Position numbers and translations under genes: made by a program. DNA of 21,192 nucleotides from a virus, in the IMG/VR virus record IMGVR_UViG_3300028581_000286, positions 1 to 21,192 of that record. One strand, written 5' to 3'. The notes beneath the pieces were generated by a model. The model made no database searches. It was not told the DNA's origin and worked only from the letters and a program-made list of their open reading frames with translations. Of the stretch, positions 15,463-21,192 are shown piece by piece (within the stretch, counting starts at the first letter, position 1; each line of letters opens with the position of its first letter).

Positions 15463-16770
15463 CTAAGATATTTTAATAAACACTGCTGATAGTTCTGAAG
15501 CTGAAGAAGCATATCCAACAATCTCTCTTAATATAGCTTCCTGCTTAGCGTTATTTAACTCTTTGAATGTAGCAAACGTTTCAAGAGTAAGAAACTTTGA
15601 ATATTTCCAATCATTGGTTTGTCCAACAGGACTATTTACTGTTACACCTAGCATCTTTGCAAACTTTAAAATAGCTGAATCGATTGCCTGATCTTTATTT
15701 TGAATTCTTTGAGCAATGGCGTTTGCATTTCCTGAAGATAATTTAGCACCTTCATTAGCAAAAATCTTTGCAATACCACCACCGCCGATTTTACCACCTG
15801 CTGCATATTTACCTTTAATCTCGCCTTGCCATCCACCCGTATCAGAGAATGATCGAGTTTGGATTGACATGTTTGGATCATCTTTATACGAGAATAAGAT
15901 ATATCCATCTTTAGATTTTGGTGAAACAGTAAATGATTTAAACTTAGCGTTAGAAGGCTTTCTGTCTAAATTGAAAACCTCATGATGTGCAGTTGCACCA
16001 AGTTTCTTAAGTGAAACACCTATTGCCTGATGAGACGTATATAACTCTGAGATGAGTAGATTAAGAGAGGCAAAGGTTTGATCAGTTGGTGCATTCTGAA
16101 TAATAGACTTACCCTTTGCGGTGACTAACCAGATGTCGGCAGGTGACCATTTGTTGATGTTAGCAAAGTAATTATCTTTCTTATTTGCAGAAGCAAACAT
16201 TGTGTTAATCTTATCAACAAGAGTAGAACCTCGATGGAATTCATACTTTGTTAGATTGCCTCTAAACTCTGCCATCTTTTTCATATAATTGGCAATCTTA
16301 ATTGAAGATTCAACCCATTCTTCCGGAAGCTTTTCAATAATGTCTTTTATACTTGCAGTTGTATCACATTTACTTGATACTGTTTTATTAAGCTTTAAAA
16401 AATCATCAAGAGACTCAAGTTTACTATTATTAAATGCGATTGCAGTATACCAACATTGTGCTGACTCTCCAAGATTCGTGATCTTCGCACCTGCGCCTGA
16501 TCCGCCTCCGCCCTTTGCGTCTTTATAGACTATTGTAACTTCTTTATTATCAGGAGTTTTAATCTTTGTTACGTTAAAAGAAGATCGTGTTTCTTTAACG
16601 TCGAGATACTTATATTTGAATTTGTCAAGGTAAGCATATAAGTCTTTCTTTACCTTAATACGATCAACAACCTTAATTGTAATGATAGAACCCGACCCGT
16701 TAACAGTTAACGCACCACTATATACAGTGGTGATTAATTCTTTAACATATTGGTTCGTCATTATGGCCAT
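15463..16770 (-). CDS. Phage protein with nuclease-like PAD...K motif
   Basis: A 435-residue soluble protein (432 if started at the ATG at 16761). A Gly-rich linker (GGGGSGAGA, about 87-95) precedes LGESAQCWYTAIAF. NKWSPADIWLV (D212) and IGVSLKKLG (K255/K256) follow about 40 residues apart. This order resembles the P-D...x-K core of PD-(D/E)xK nucleases, which is my inference and not proof. A second Gly-rich run (AAGGKIGGGGIAK) lies further on. The frame extends to 16818, but that start lies inside a terminator hairpin. A late promoter ends 5 nt before the ATG at 16770. Confidence 0.75.
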   Translation of the reverse strand: MAIMTNQYVKELITTVYSGALTVNGSGSIITIKVVDRIKVKKDLYAYLDKFKYKYLDVKETRSSFNVTKIKTPDNKEVTIVYKDAKGGGGSGAGAKITNLGESAQCWYTAIAFNNSKLESLDDFLKLNKTVSSKCDTTASIKDIIEKLPEEWVESSIKIANYMKKMAEFRGNLTKYEFHRGSTLVDKINTMFASANKKDNYFANINKWSPADIWLVTAKGKSIIQNAPTDQTFASLNLLISELYTSHQAIGVSLKKLGATAHHEVFNLDRKPSNAKFKSFTVSPKSKDGYILFSYKDDPNMSIQTRSFSDTGGWQGEIKGKYAAGGKIGGGGIAKIFANEGAKLSSGNANAIAQRIQNKDQAIDSAILKFAKMLGVTVNSPVGQTNDWKYSKFLTLETFATFKELNNAKQEAILREIVGYASSASELSAVFIKIS

Positions 16771-16775
16771 ACTTC

Positions 16776-16783
16776 TATTTATA
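16776..16783 (-). promoter_or_regulatory. T4-type late promoter abutting a start codon
   Basis: An exact TATAAATA directly after a terminator. The ATG at 16770 begins 5 nt beyond the motif, so a T4-like start site would fall at about the A of that ATG, giving a leaderless message. Alternatively the ATG at 16761 is used. Confidence 0.65.
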
Positions 16784-16784
16784 C

Positions 16785-16817
16785 AAAAAAATGGCGGAGA
16801 CAATTGCGCCCCCGCCA
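16785..16817 (-). terminator. Rho-independent terminator after the metallopeptidase gene
   Basis: On the minus strand TGGCGG and CCGCCA (16812-16817 and 16792-16797) form a G+C-rich stem, extended inward by G-T and G-C pairs. Seven T residues (16785-16791) follow at once. It ends the transcript of the genes upstream of 16845 and insulates them from the late promoter immediately after it. Confidence 0.85.
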
Positions 16818-16844
16818 AAATACTACCACACAGTAAGGAAACCT

Positions 16845-17285
16845 TTAAACTACCTCTTTCATAAACTTTTTATATAATTGATTTTGCATTTTATATGCTT
16901 CTTTTTCCCAAGGTGATTGGCGATAAGAAGTCTTAGTATGATCAGTACCCTTCCAAGAAATACTATGGCCTGTTAAGAGGTGGCGTTCTCGCATTTCTCC
17001 AAGAGCATACTGTTTAACGTGTACTAATTCATGAAATAGTGTTTTGCAAAAGTCTTCGACAGATTGGTTTTCAGCAAGATCAATGCTGAACTCACGAGGA
17101 CGAATATTGCAATCCTCATAGATACACCAACCCACTACATTACCTTCGGACTCACGAAACTTACGAATACGAACAATAAAGCTGAGCGTCCTAAAGTTAG
17201 GTAAAAGCTCTTTTTTTGCAAACGCAATAATTTCACGCGTTAGCGCTTTTTGTAGAGGACTGCCTCCTCGTACTCTAATTTCCAT
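16845..17285 (-). CDS. SprT-like zinc metallopeptidase
   Basis: A 146-residue protein with the zinc-protease motif H85-E-L-V-H89 in FCKTLFHELVHVKQYALG. A likely third ligand, Glu127 or Glu129, lies in SPWEKEAYKMQ near the C-terminus. The compact size and layout match SprT/DUF45-type minigluzincins of phages. The target is unknown. CGGAGG upstream is a strong ribosome binding site, and the gene starts 1 nt after its upstream neighbour. It is followed by an intrinsic terminator. Confidence 0.85.
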   Translation of the reverse strand: MEIRVRGGSPLQKALTREIIAFAKKELLPNFRTLSFIVRIRKFRESEGNVVGWCIYEDCNIRPREFSIDLAENQSVEDFCKTLFHELVHVKQYALGEMRERHLLTGHSISWKGTDHTKTSYRQSPWEKEAYKMQNQLYKKFMKEVV

Positions 17286-17286
17286 C

Positions 17287-17598
17287 TTACCTCCGATACA
17301 AGTAAGCGTCTAAGATAGTAGCATTTTTAATGCCACCAACGATATTACCAGCCCAGTCATATGAGACTAGACCGCGTGATGGTGGTGTAACAAACCCTGC
17401 TCTTGTTGGCATTTTTACTTCTGGCTTACGGCCACGAACTACAATGCGATGTTTAATGCTACTCTTCTCAGATTTACTTACAAGCTTATTGATCGTTTTG
17501 ACCATTGCACGAAGATCTTCCAACTGCTGCATATCAGCGACTGACTTGACATCAAAGGTGCCGATATAATTACTAGACGTACGTTTTTTAATTTCCAT
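17287..17598 (-). CDS. Hypothetical basic phage protein
   Basis: A 103-residue protein. The N-terminal half is helical (ADMQQLEDLRAMVKTINKL). A basic strand (KHRIVVRGRKPEVKMP) and a C-terminal segment GNIVGGIKNATILDAYLY follow. I do not recognise the family. It is the first gene after a well-matched sigma70-like promoter and has AAGGA before the ATG, so it is probably expressed early together with the metallopeptidase. Confidence 0.75.
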   Translation of the reverse strand: MEIKKRTSSNYIGTFDVKSVADMQQLEDLRAMVKTINKLVSKSEKSSIKHRIVVRGRKPEVKMPTRAGFVTPPSRGLVSYDWAGNIVGGIKNATILDAYLYRR

Positions 17599-17631
17599 TA
17601 TTATAGATCCTTTTTTACTGTTTATAGATCT

Positions 17632-17660
17632 ATTATACCACAGGTAAATCTACCTGTAAA
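17632..17660 (-). promoter_or_regulatory. Sigma70-like promoter with palindrome
   Basis: -35 TTTACA (17655-17660, 5 of 6), 17-bp spacer, -10 TATAAT (17632-17637) preceded by TGG. An 18-bp inverted repeat, ACAGGTAGATTTACCTGT (17640-17657), spans most of the spacer and touches the -35. A repressor bound there would block the promoter, but it could also be a chance hairpin. This is the best host-type promoter in the window. Confidence 0.75.
17640..17657. repeat. Perfect inverted repeat, candidate operator
   Basis: Two 7-bp arms, ACAGGTA and TACCTGT, with a 4-bp centre, lying between the -35 and -10 of the promoter for 17598. Size and symmetry fit a dimeric regulator site; no cognate regulator is identified. 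Confidence 0.6.
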
Positions 17661-17710
17661 GGTTTATTTTCAAAACTGTATCATTTTAGACACGGTTTTA
17701 AGTCCGTCAG

Positions 17711-17784
17711 GAGGGCTTGAGGGCACTTTTAAGCTTTTTAGTGGTATATTACCCTTCAAAATCATAAAAAGACGTCCTGAGGGC
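17711..17784. repeat. Three GAGGGC elements in a non-coding gap
   Basis: GAGGGC occurs at 17711-17716, 17719-17724 and 17779-17784, in the gap between the 17598 promoter and the end of the membrane-protein gene. The latter two share TGAGGGC. Their role is unknown. I see no gene and no clear terminator in this part of the gap. Confidence 0.4.
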
Positions 17785-17786
17785 CC

Positions 17787-17996
17787 TTATTCAGTCTCTT
17801 TTTGAGTGGATTTAAGCTTATAAATATTACAGAGGCCAATAAGCTCCTCATTATCATCAAACTTAATATAACCCTCACTCACTAGCATATCAACTGCTCC
17901 TGATACACCTTCTGCATATACCGTACGTTTAATATCCCATAAGCTAAGAAACCACCATGCTGCAAATGCTAATAACATCCACCAATCTAAGAACAT
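17787..17996 (-). CDS. Small membrane protein
   Basis: A 69-residue protein with one N-terminal, Trp-rich transmembrane helix (WWMLLAFAAWWFLSLW, residues 5-20). A soluble tail contains EGVSGAVDMLVSEGYIKFDD and resembles a small helix-turn segment. No family recognised. AAGGAGG is a very strong ribosome binding site, and a late promoter lies 30 nt upstream. Confidence 0.75.
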   Translation of the reverse strand: MFLDWWMLLAFAAWWFLSLWDIKRTVYAEGVSGAVDMLVSEGYIKFDDNEELIGLCNIYKLKSTQKETE

Positions 17997-18011
17997 ACGG
18001 CCTCCTTGTTA

Positions 18012-18191
18012 TTATGACTCTAGTGTATTTATAACTGAGCCGTCTTTTGTGAGAGCTTCACGTTCCTTATAAAAATTATATAATTTTACGCAATTTGCAA
18101 ACTGATATGGATAGTGTTCAAAGTTTGGAAGTTTATCTCCAAAGAACTTTTCCATATCATTATATTTTGCTAATACTTCTTCATCTGTCAT
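18012..18191 (-). CDS. Small conserved-type phage protein
   Basis: A 59-residue frame beginning MTDEEVLAKYNDMEKFFGDK and containing LPNFEHYPYQFANCVKLYNF. The sequence is soluble, aromatic and mostly helical. Its ATG overlaps the stop of the upstream gene in an ATGA, the same coupling as its neighbours, which supports it as a real gene. I recall similar tiny proteins in marine T4-like phages without a function. Confidence 0.75.
   Translation of the reverse strand: MTDEEVLAKYNDMEKFFGDKLPNFEHYPYQFANCVKLYNFYKEREALTKDGSVINTLES
18026..18033 (-). promoter_or_regulatory. T4-type late promoter
   Basis: Exact TATAAATA near the end of the 59-residue gene, 29 nt upstream of the small membrane protein at 17996, which also has a strong AAGGAGG. 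The spacing suits a short leader. Confidence 0.55.
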
Positions 18192-18463
18192 CTACTTAAA
18201 TGCTTTCTTATATTAGCATGACATTGTCCCAAAACTCCTATTGCCATGTGTGTCTGTCCTTCTACTAACCAATCGGATGCTTTATCAATATCATCCATTA
18301 AGAATACAATCAATTCTTTATCGGTAAGTACATTCTCACTAGGCGCGTTCTTTCTATAACATATAAGTAAGTCTATTAATTTTGATTCTTCTTCAGAAAG
18401 ACTGCGCCCTCTAACTCTATTCAACACAGACTCAAGCATGTCTACAGTTTTAGTTGAGATCAT
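18188..18463 (-). CDS. Hypothetical helical protein
   Basis: A 91-residue helical protein (TVDMLESVLNRVRGRSL, EEESKLIDLLICYRKNA, ELIVFLMDDIDKASDWL) with one Cys-His pair near the end (GQCHANIRKH). The frame extends to 18532, but the ATG at 18463 has AGGAGTG upstream and overlaps the end of the upstream gene by 14 nt, so I choose it. No family recognised. Confidence 0.78.
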   Translation of the reverse strand: MISTKTVDMLESVLNRVRGRSLSEEESKLIDLLICYRKNAPSENVLTDKELIVFLMDDIDKASDWLVEGQTHMAIGVLGQCHANIRKHLSR

Positions 18464-18764
18464 TATCACTCCTAGCTTTCCTTGCTTGCTTCTGAGCGAT
18501 CTTTGCAAGATTTTGTTGTGTAAAGTAGTCACTCAATAAGTTAGTATAACGCTTTTCATATTGCTCAAGCGCCTTTGCAACTTTACCATAAACACGAGGT
18601 TTACCATGTTCTTTTTTACGGCCTGGACCAGACTTCGTAAAGCGTGATTTAAACTTTTGTTGTTGATAACCTTCACTTGGAAGATTTTCCATAATCTTAG
18701 AACGTAGTTCTTCAGAGGTTAATACTTCAGTTGCTTCTACATCAATCACAGTATTTTCAGTCAT
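18450..18764 (-). CDS. Hypothetical charged protein
   Basis: A 104-residue protein with an acidic start (VIDVEATEVLTSEELRSKI). A basic middle (FKSRFTKSGPGRKKEHGKPR) suggests nucleic-acid contact, and a helical end (QQNLAKIAQKQARKARS) follows. It starts directly after the upstream stop, with GGAG nearby. No known family. Confidence 0.75.
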   Translation of the reverse strand: MTENTVIDVEATEVLTSEELRSKIMENLPSEGYQQQKFKSRFTKSGPGRKKEHGKPRVYGKVAKALEQYEKRYTNLLSDYFTQQNLAKIAQKQARKARSDNDLN

Positions 18765-19010
18765 TTACTTCTCCTTCGGTTTATTCATAATAATATCAAG
18801 CACATCCCAAGCTTCTGGAAAAAAATCTGATGATTCAGTTAACTCGTCTACTTGGCATATTGCAACTAAGTTTAAAAGTATTTCTGAATCGCTTTTGTCG
18901 CGATCATTTAAACCTCTTTGCCAACTACGAATTTGGTCCATAGTATCGAGTGACCACATTATATCAAGTAAAAGAACTTGTCTATTTGTTAGGCCATTTA
19001 TACTTATCAT
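18765..19010 (-). CDS. Conserved-type small acidic protein
   Basis: An 81-residue acidic helical protein (MISINGLTNRQVLLLDIMWS, SEILLNLVAICQVDEL). I recall proteins starting MISIN-L-T-xx-Q-V-LLD in marine T4-like phages; function unknown. There is no Shine-Dalgarno. The ATG lies 5 nt after a GATAAATA motif, so it may be expressed from a leaderless late message or by readthrough from upstream. Confidence 0.75.
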   Translation of the reverse strand: MISINGLTNRQVLLLDIMWSLDTMDQIRSWQRGLNDRDKSDSEILLNLVAICQVDELTESSDFFPEAWDVLDIIMNKPKEK

Positions 19011-19015
19011 AAAGT

Positions 19016-19023
19016 TATTTATC
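19016..19023 (-). promoter_or_regulatory. Possible late promoter abutting a start codon
   Basis: GATAAATA, the relaxed late consensus, with exactly 5 nt between the motif and the ATG at 19010. This is the same spacing as at 16776. It overlaps the stop codon of the AbrB-like gene. Confidence 0.4.
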
Positions 19024-19400
19024 TATTTTGGGATTTTAATCCTAACATTGCGTTTAGACACCCAATTCTCTGCGCAGTTTTCAGCGTACTCTTGTGTCTT
19101 TTCTTTAATCTCACGTTCTTCAACACATTCATCACCACGATACATTGCAACCCAATATGCATCACCAACTGACATGAGTATAGCACTACGATTTGTTTCA
19201 TCGTTTGCATATTCAAAAAGTATCTTCCTTGGTTCTTTCTTTGTTAAAGACCAAGAGCCATCTTTCAAATCAGTCCATACTAAATCATCGCCTTCTTTCC
19301 AACCAGCTATTTCTAATAGATCTTCTGGAAAGGTAACCATAGCATCTCCAGTTTCTGGATCTTCTTCAACATTTAGTGTCCAACTCTTTTTATCTGTCAT
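19023..19400 (-). CDS. AbrB/SpoVT-like domain phage protein
   Basis: A 125-residue protein. Residues about 5-56 (SWTLNVEEDPETGDAMVTFP, LLEIAGWKEGDDLVW, GSWSLTKKE) have the layout of a swapped-hairpin AbrB domain, as in antitoxin-type DNA binders. The conserved pattern W-T-L-x-V-x-E-D-x-x-T-G-D with GW-x-EGD is common in marine T4-like phages. The C-terminal half is charged (EEREIKEKTQEYAENC). Its ATG overlaps the gp41 C-piece stop by 1 nt. A DNA-binding regulatory role is plausible but not shown. Confidence 0.75.
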   Translation of the reverse strand: MTDKKSWTLNVEEDPETGDAMVTFPEDLLEIAGWKEGDDLVWTDLKDGSWSLTKKEPRKILFEYANDETNRSAILMSVGDAYWVAMYRGDECVEEREIKEKTQEYAENCAENWVSKRNVRIKIPK

Positions 19401-19831
19401 TACATTTTAATCCCTGAAAAGTCCTGGCGTTCAGCTTTCATACGTCTACCAGAATCTGATTGGTCAAACAAAGGTGTGTCTTGAACTAATGTCTGTGCTG
19501 ATTGCTCAACATCATATAACTTCATTCGACTACGATCAACACCAATTACAAATCTCTTATACGTTGTAGGATCGTTATAACGATTCTTTAATTGTTTCAC
19601 CATGATTTGACCTAGTTTTTCTAAGTCTTCAGTTGATACAAGTGCAATCATTAAATCGGCAGTTGCAGGAAGACCAAAACTTTCACTCGTATCTTCCATT
19701 CCTACGTCGGTGTTTGAGTTGTGTGTGAGGATGTCATTGGCAAAAAACAAATGATTTCCGCTTACTTCAATATCTATTAAGTTGCGGGTTTCTTCAATAT
19801 CTTCTATTTCAACTATTTCATCATAATGCAT
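19400..19831 (-). CDS. 41: gp41 helicase C-terminal piece with split-intein C-fragment
   Basis: A 143-residue fusion. Residues 1-38 are the intein C-fragment (IDIEVSGNHLFFANDILTHN at its end), nearly the published gp41-1 C-fragment as I recall it, with Ser39 as +1. The extein (39-143) covers the last part of a T4 gp41-type DnaB helicase: SFGLPATADLMIALVSTEDL and QLKNRYNDPTTYKRFVIGVD. It starts 38 nt after the stop of the middle piece, with GGAG upstream. It must be joined to the middle piece to complete the helicase that unwinds DNA at the replication fork. Confidence 0.93.
   Translation of the reverse strand: MHYDEIVEIEDIEETRNLIDIEVSGNHLFFANDILTHNSNTDVGMEDTSESFGLPATADLMIALVSTEDLEKLGQIMVKQLKNRYNDPTTYKRFVIGVDRSRMKLYDVEQSAQTLVQDTPLFDQSDSGRRMKAERQDFSGIKM
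19718..19831 (-). other. Split intein C-fragment, second gp41 intein
   Basis: Thirty-eight residues with block F (LIDIEVSGNHLFFAND) and block G (ILTHN), then Ser+1. His37 and Asn38 are present. Confidence 0.93.
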
Positions 19832-19869
19832 TAATTTTTACTCCGTATTTTGGATGTGGTTTGCTATAA

Positions 19870-21021
19870 TCATTTCTGCGCATATATGTCATTATACTTT
19901 ACAATTAATTTATCTCCTACCTTTAACCCAAAATTAATAGACTTTTCATGTCCTTCATATGTTGGGAATAGATGGTCTGATGAACAATATATAACTTTAC
20001 CAGATTTAGTTTTAATCCTATAAGTTTTTTTATACTGAACCGGAAACACCGTTTCAACTGTATTCCAACCATTGCTAGAAAGAATTTCATCACCAACTAA
20101 AACATCTTTTAAGAATTTGTTGCCTTCCTTTCCAATAACCTCAGTAAAAGGATCTAAACAAAAACCAGATCTTGTAGTTTGTGTTGCACTTACAATAGGT
20201 ACATTAAACTCAACTGCAAGACCACGAATTTCCTCGGCAATAGATTTAATATATGTATAGGAATTAATAGATCCTCCCATACCTTTCATACGAGAAGATG
20301 AACAGATGTTTAAGTAATCGATAAAGATAACATCCGGAGCAAAGTTCTTCTTCAATTTCAACTCATTTAAGAGTGCTCGAAAGTGACCAACGTGAGCAGC
20401 ACCAGTTGGATACTCTTTAATAATTAACTTACCAATGTTCTTTGCAGCAATCTTTGCAATCTTTGTTTCATACATATCTTTTGAAAGATTTTCCAATTGG
20501 TCTACTGGCAAGTTCATTAGGTTAGCATCAATACGTTCTGCAATTCTTTCCTCGGCCATTTCCATTGTGATATAGAGAACGTTCTTTCCTTGAGTTAAAG
20601 ATGCTGCACCACAATGACACATGAAGAGTGATTTACCAACACCAGTGTTGTGAGAAGAAATTCCATTTGTATAATATCTATGATTTTCATGCTCAACGTT
20701 TATATCAACGATAGGAATAGATTTTCCAGTAGTAATTACTTCACCTTTTTTATATCCTGTTTTTGTTAGGATATTAATTAGACCACGCCCAACTAACTGA
20801 CTAGCAGAAATCCATCCTATGTTTGTTTCAAACAAATGATCTGCATTACAGGAAACAGTTTCAAGTGTGTTTTCCATTTGAAGCACATGCTCATCATATA
20901 TACCTTTATTAATAAAATAATTAACAGGAACGTATCCATCTGGAGAATCAACTTCAACTTCATAACCATTTTCTAATAGCGTTTGTATTTCGGCAATAGG
21001 TATTTCTTTTTCATTCCACAT
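19870..21021 (-). CDS. 41: gp41 helicase middle piece flanked by two split-intein fragments
   Basis: A 383-residue three-part protein. Residues 1-125 are a large intein C-fragment (block B SCNADHLFE, block F IPIVDINVEHENHRYYTNG, block G ISSHN). Residues 126-287 are helicase: Walker A T126-G-V-G-K130-S131, KNVLYITMEMAEE, Walker B with D235 (VIFIDYLNI), ending ATQTTRSGF. Residues 288-383 are the N-fragment of a second intein (CLDPFTEVIG; block B CSSDHLFPTY). The helicase part resembles T4 gp41 closely (GKSL, CHC, TMEMAEE, LLNELKLKKNF). The gp41 N-terminal piece and its intein N-fragment must lie beyond 21192. AAGGA precedes the ATG, and the gene has its own promoter. Confidence 0.94.
   Translation of the reverse strand: MWNEKEIPIAEIQTLLENGYEVEVDSPDGYVPVNYFINKGIYDEHVLQMENTLETVSCNADHLFETNIGWISASQLVGRGLINILTKTGYKKGEVITTGKSIPIVDINVEHENHRYYTNGISSHNTGVGKSLFMCHCGAASLTQGKNVLYITMEMAEERIAERIDANLMNLPVDQLENLSKDMYETKIAKIAAKNIGKLIIKEYPTGAAHVGHFRALLNELKLKKNFAPDVIFIDYLNICSSSRMKGMGGSINSYTYIKSIAEEIRGLAVEFNVPIVSATQTTRSGFCLDPFTEVIGKEGNKFLKDVLVGDEILSSNGWNTVETVFPVQYKKTYRIKTKSGKVIYCSSDHLFPTYEGHEKSINFGLKVGDKLIVKYNDIYAQK
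19873..20160 (-). other. Split intein N-fragment, second gp41 intein
   Basis: Ninety-six residues from Cys1 (CLDPFTEVIG) through block B (CSSDHLFPTYEG) to LKVGDKLIVKYNDIYAQK. It pairs with the C-fragment encoded 38 nt downstream. It is similar in layout to the metagenomic gp41-1 split intein. Confidence 0.93.
20647..21021 (-). other. Large split intein C-fragment at the gp41 P-loop
   Basis: One hundred and twenty-five residues containing blocks B, F and G but lacking the Cys1 block A. The split is therefore close to the intein N-terminus, an atypical site like that of the AceL-TerL and VidaL metagenomic inteins. Thr126 is the +1 residue and is also part of the helicase Walker A. Confidence 0.88.
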
Positions 21022-21036
21022 TAAAACATCCTTTTG

Positions 21037-21044
21037 TATAAATA
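21037..21044 (+). promoter_or_regulatory. T4-type late promoter for the endonuclease-like gene
   Basis: Exact TATAAATA on the plus strand, 71 nt upstream of the ATG at 21116, in a non-coding divergent gap. Confidence 0.5.
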
Positions 21045-21049
21045 TAATT

Positions 21050-21080
21050 GTTGATCGCGGATCGCCACAATCCCATCAAC
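21050..21080. repeat. Imperfect hairpin in the divergent gap
   Basis: GTTGAT/ATCAAC outer stem and GGAT/ATCC inner stem around a 7-nt loop. It lies in the predicted leaders of both divergent transcripts: downstream of the late promoter on the plus strand and of the sigma70-like promoter on the minus strand. Role unknown. Confidence 0.45.
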
Positions 21081-21087
21081 TCTATCC

Positions 21088-21116
21088 ATTATAACATAAC
21101 TTTTGGAGAAAGTAAA
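21088..21116 (-). promoter_or_regulatory. Sigma70-like promoter for the gp41 middle piece
   Basis: -35 TTTACT (21111-21116), 17-bp spacer, -10 TATAAT (21088-21093). The -35 touches the first base of the divergent endonuclease-like ATG. It would let the helicase middle piece be expressed independently of gp41-N. Confidence 0.6.
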
Positions 21117-21192
21117 TGGACAGCATTACTATTTATTCTAATCTTTGCAAATCACATAAGTACTTAAAAGAATCTTATGGTCCTGGCTCAGG
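21116..21192 (+). CDS. Probable HNH homing endonuclease, N-terminal end (partial)
   Basis: The start of a frame cut by the window end: 25 complete codons, MDSITIYSNLCKSHKYL followed by KESYGPGS. GGAG lies 8 nt before the ATG. The pattern N-L-C-x-S-x-K-Y-L-K...G-x-G is how many phage HNH endonucleases begin, just before their HH-I-x-P catalytic segment, which would lie outside the window. It is on the opposite strand to gp41, exactly where gp41 is split at its P-loop, the usual place for an endonuclease linked to a split intein. Confidence 0.6.
   Translation, partial: MDSITIYSNLCKSHKYLKESYGPGS

Noticed and set aside
16771-16818. N-terminal extension of the 435-residue protein (start at 16818)
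   Set aside because: The added codons lie inside the intrinsic terminator and the late promoter, so they cannot be translated from the main transcript.
17819-17826. TATAAATA on the plus strand
   Set aside because: Inside a minus-strand gene with no plus-strand gene downstream; a chance match in AT-rich DNA.
1-21192. tRNA genes, CRISPR arrays, insertion sequences
   Set aside because: No cloverleaf-like sequence, spaced repeat array or transposase was seen on reading either strand.

Overview
This window reads as part of a T4-superfamily myovirus genome of the marine type infecting a Gram-negative host. The evidence is gene content: class Ia ribonucleotide reductase genes nrdA and nrdB with a glutaredoxin, a T4 gp41-type replicative helicase, T4-type late promoters (TATAAATA), a lipoprotein spanin pair, and dense, often overlapping genes of low G+C content. 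No database search was possible; family names come from motifs I recognise.

Layout. Positions 10-849 (+) hold three small genes that look like the end of a tail or tail-fibre module. They converge on a long minus-strand block. Reading that block against the numbering: 842-1276 is a GIY-YIG-like nuclease; 1300-5791 is the nucleotide-reduction operon (nrdA in two pieces, nrdB, glutaredoxin, a small zinc-ribbon protein); 5860-6542 is an overlapping Rz/Rz1-type spanin pair; 6590-7718 holds three small conserved phage genes; 7800-16770 is a set of probable internal-head proteins, including two large modular repeat proteins, a nucleotidyltransferase, a very basic protein, a ligase-like nucleotidyltransferase and a DUF6321-like protein; 16845-19400 holds small early-type genes, including a SprT-like metallopeptidase and an AbrB-like protein; 19400-21021 carries the middle and C-terminal pieces of gp41 helicase. 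At 21116 (+) a probable HNH homing endonuclease begins and runs off the window.

Two things stand out. First, split inteins interrupt two essential replication genes. NrdA is cut immediately after its radical cysteine, and gp41 is cut twice (at the P-loop and after a TRSGF motif). Functional reductase and helicase therefore appear to need three protein trans-splicing reactions. A decayed endonuclease-like frame lies between the nrdA halves, and a probable intact endonuclease lies upstream of the gp41 middle piece. Second, five proteins between 6590 and 15171 begin with a shared F-K-x-F...E tag resembling the T4 capsid-targeting sequence. The two modular proteins carry repeats separated by LxE-type sites like those cut by the T4 prohead protease. 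This suggests a set of enzymes and repeat proteins packaged in the head, possibly injected with the DNA.

Regulation seen: three sigma70-like promoters with 17-bp spacers (before nrdA, before 17598 and before the gp41 middle piece), several T4-type late promoters, and one clear intrinsic terminator at 16785-16817.
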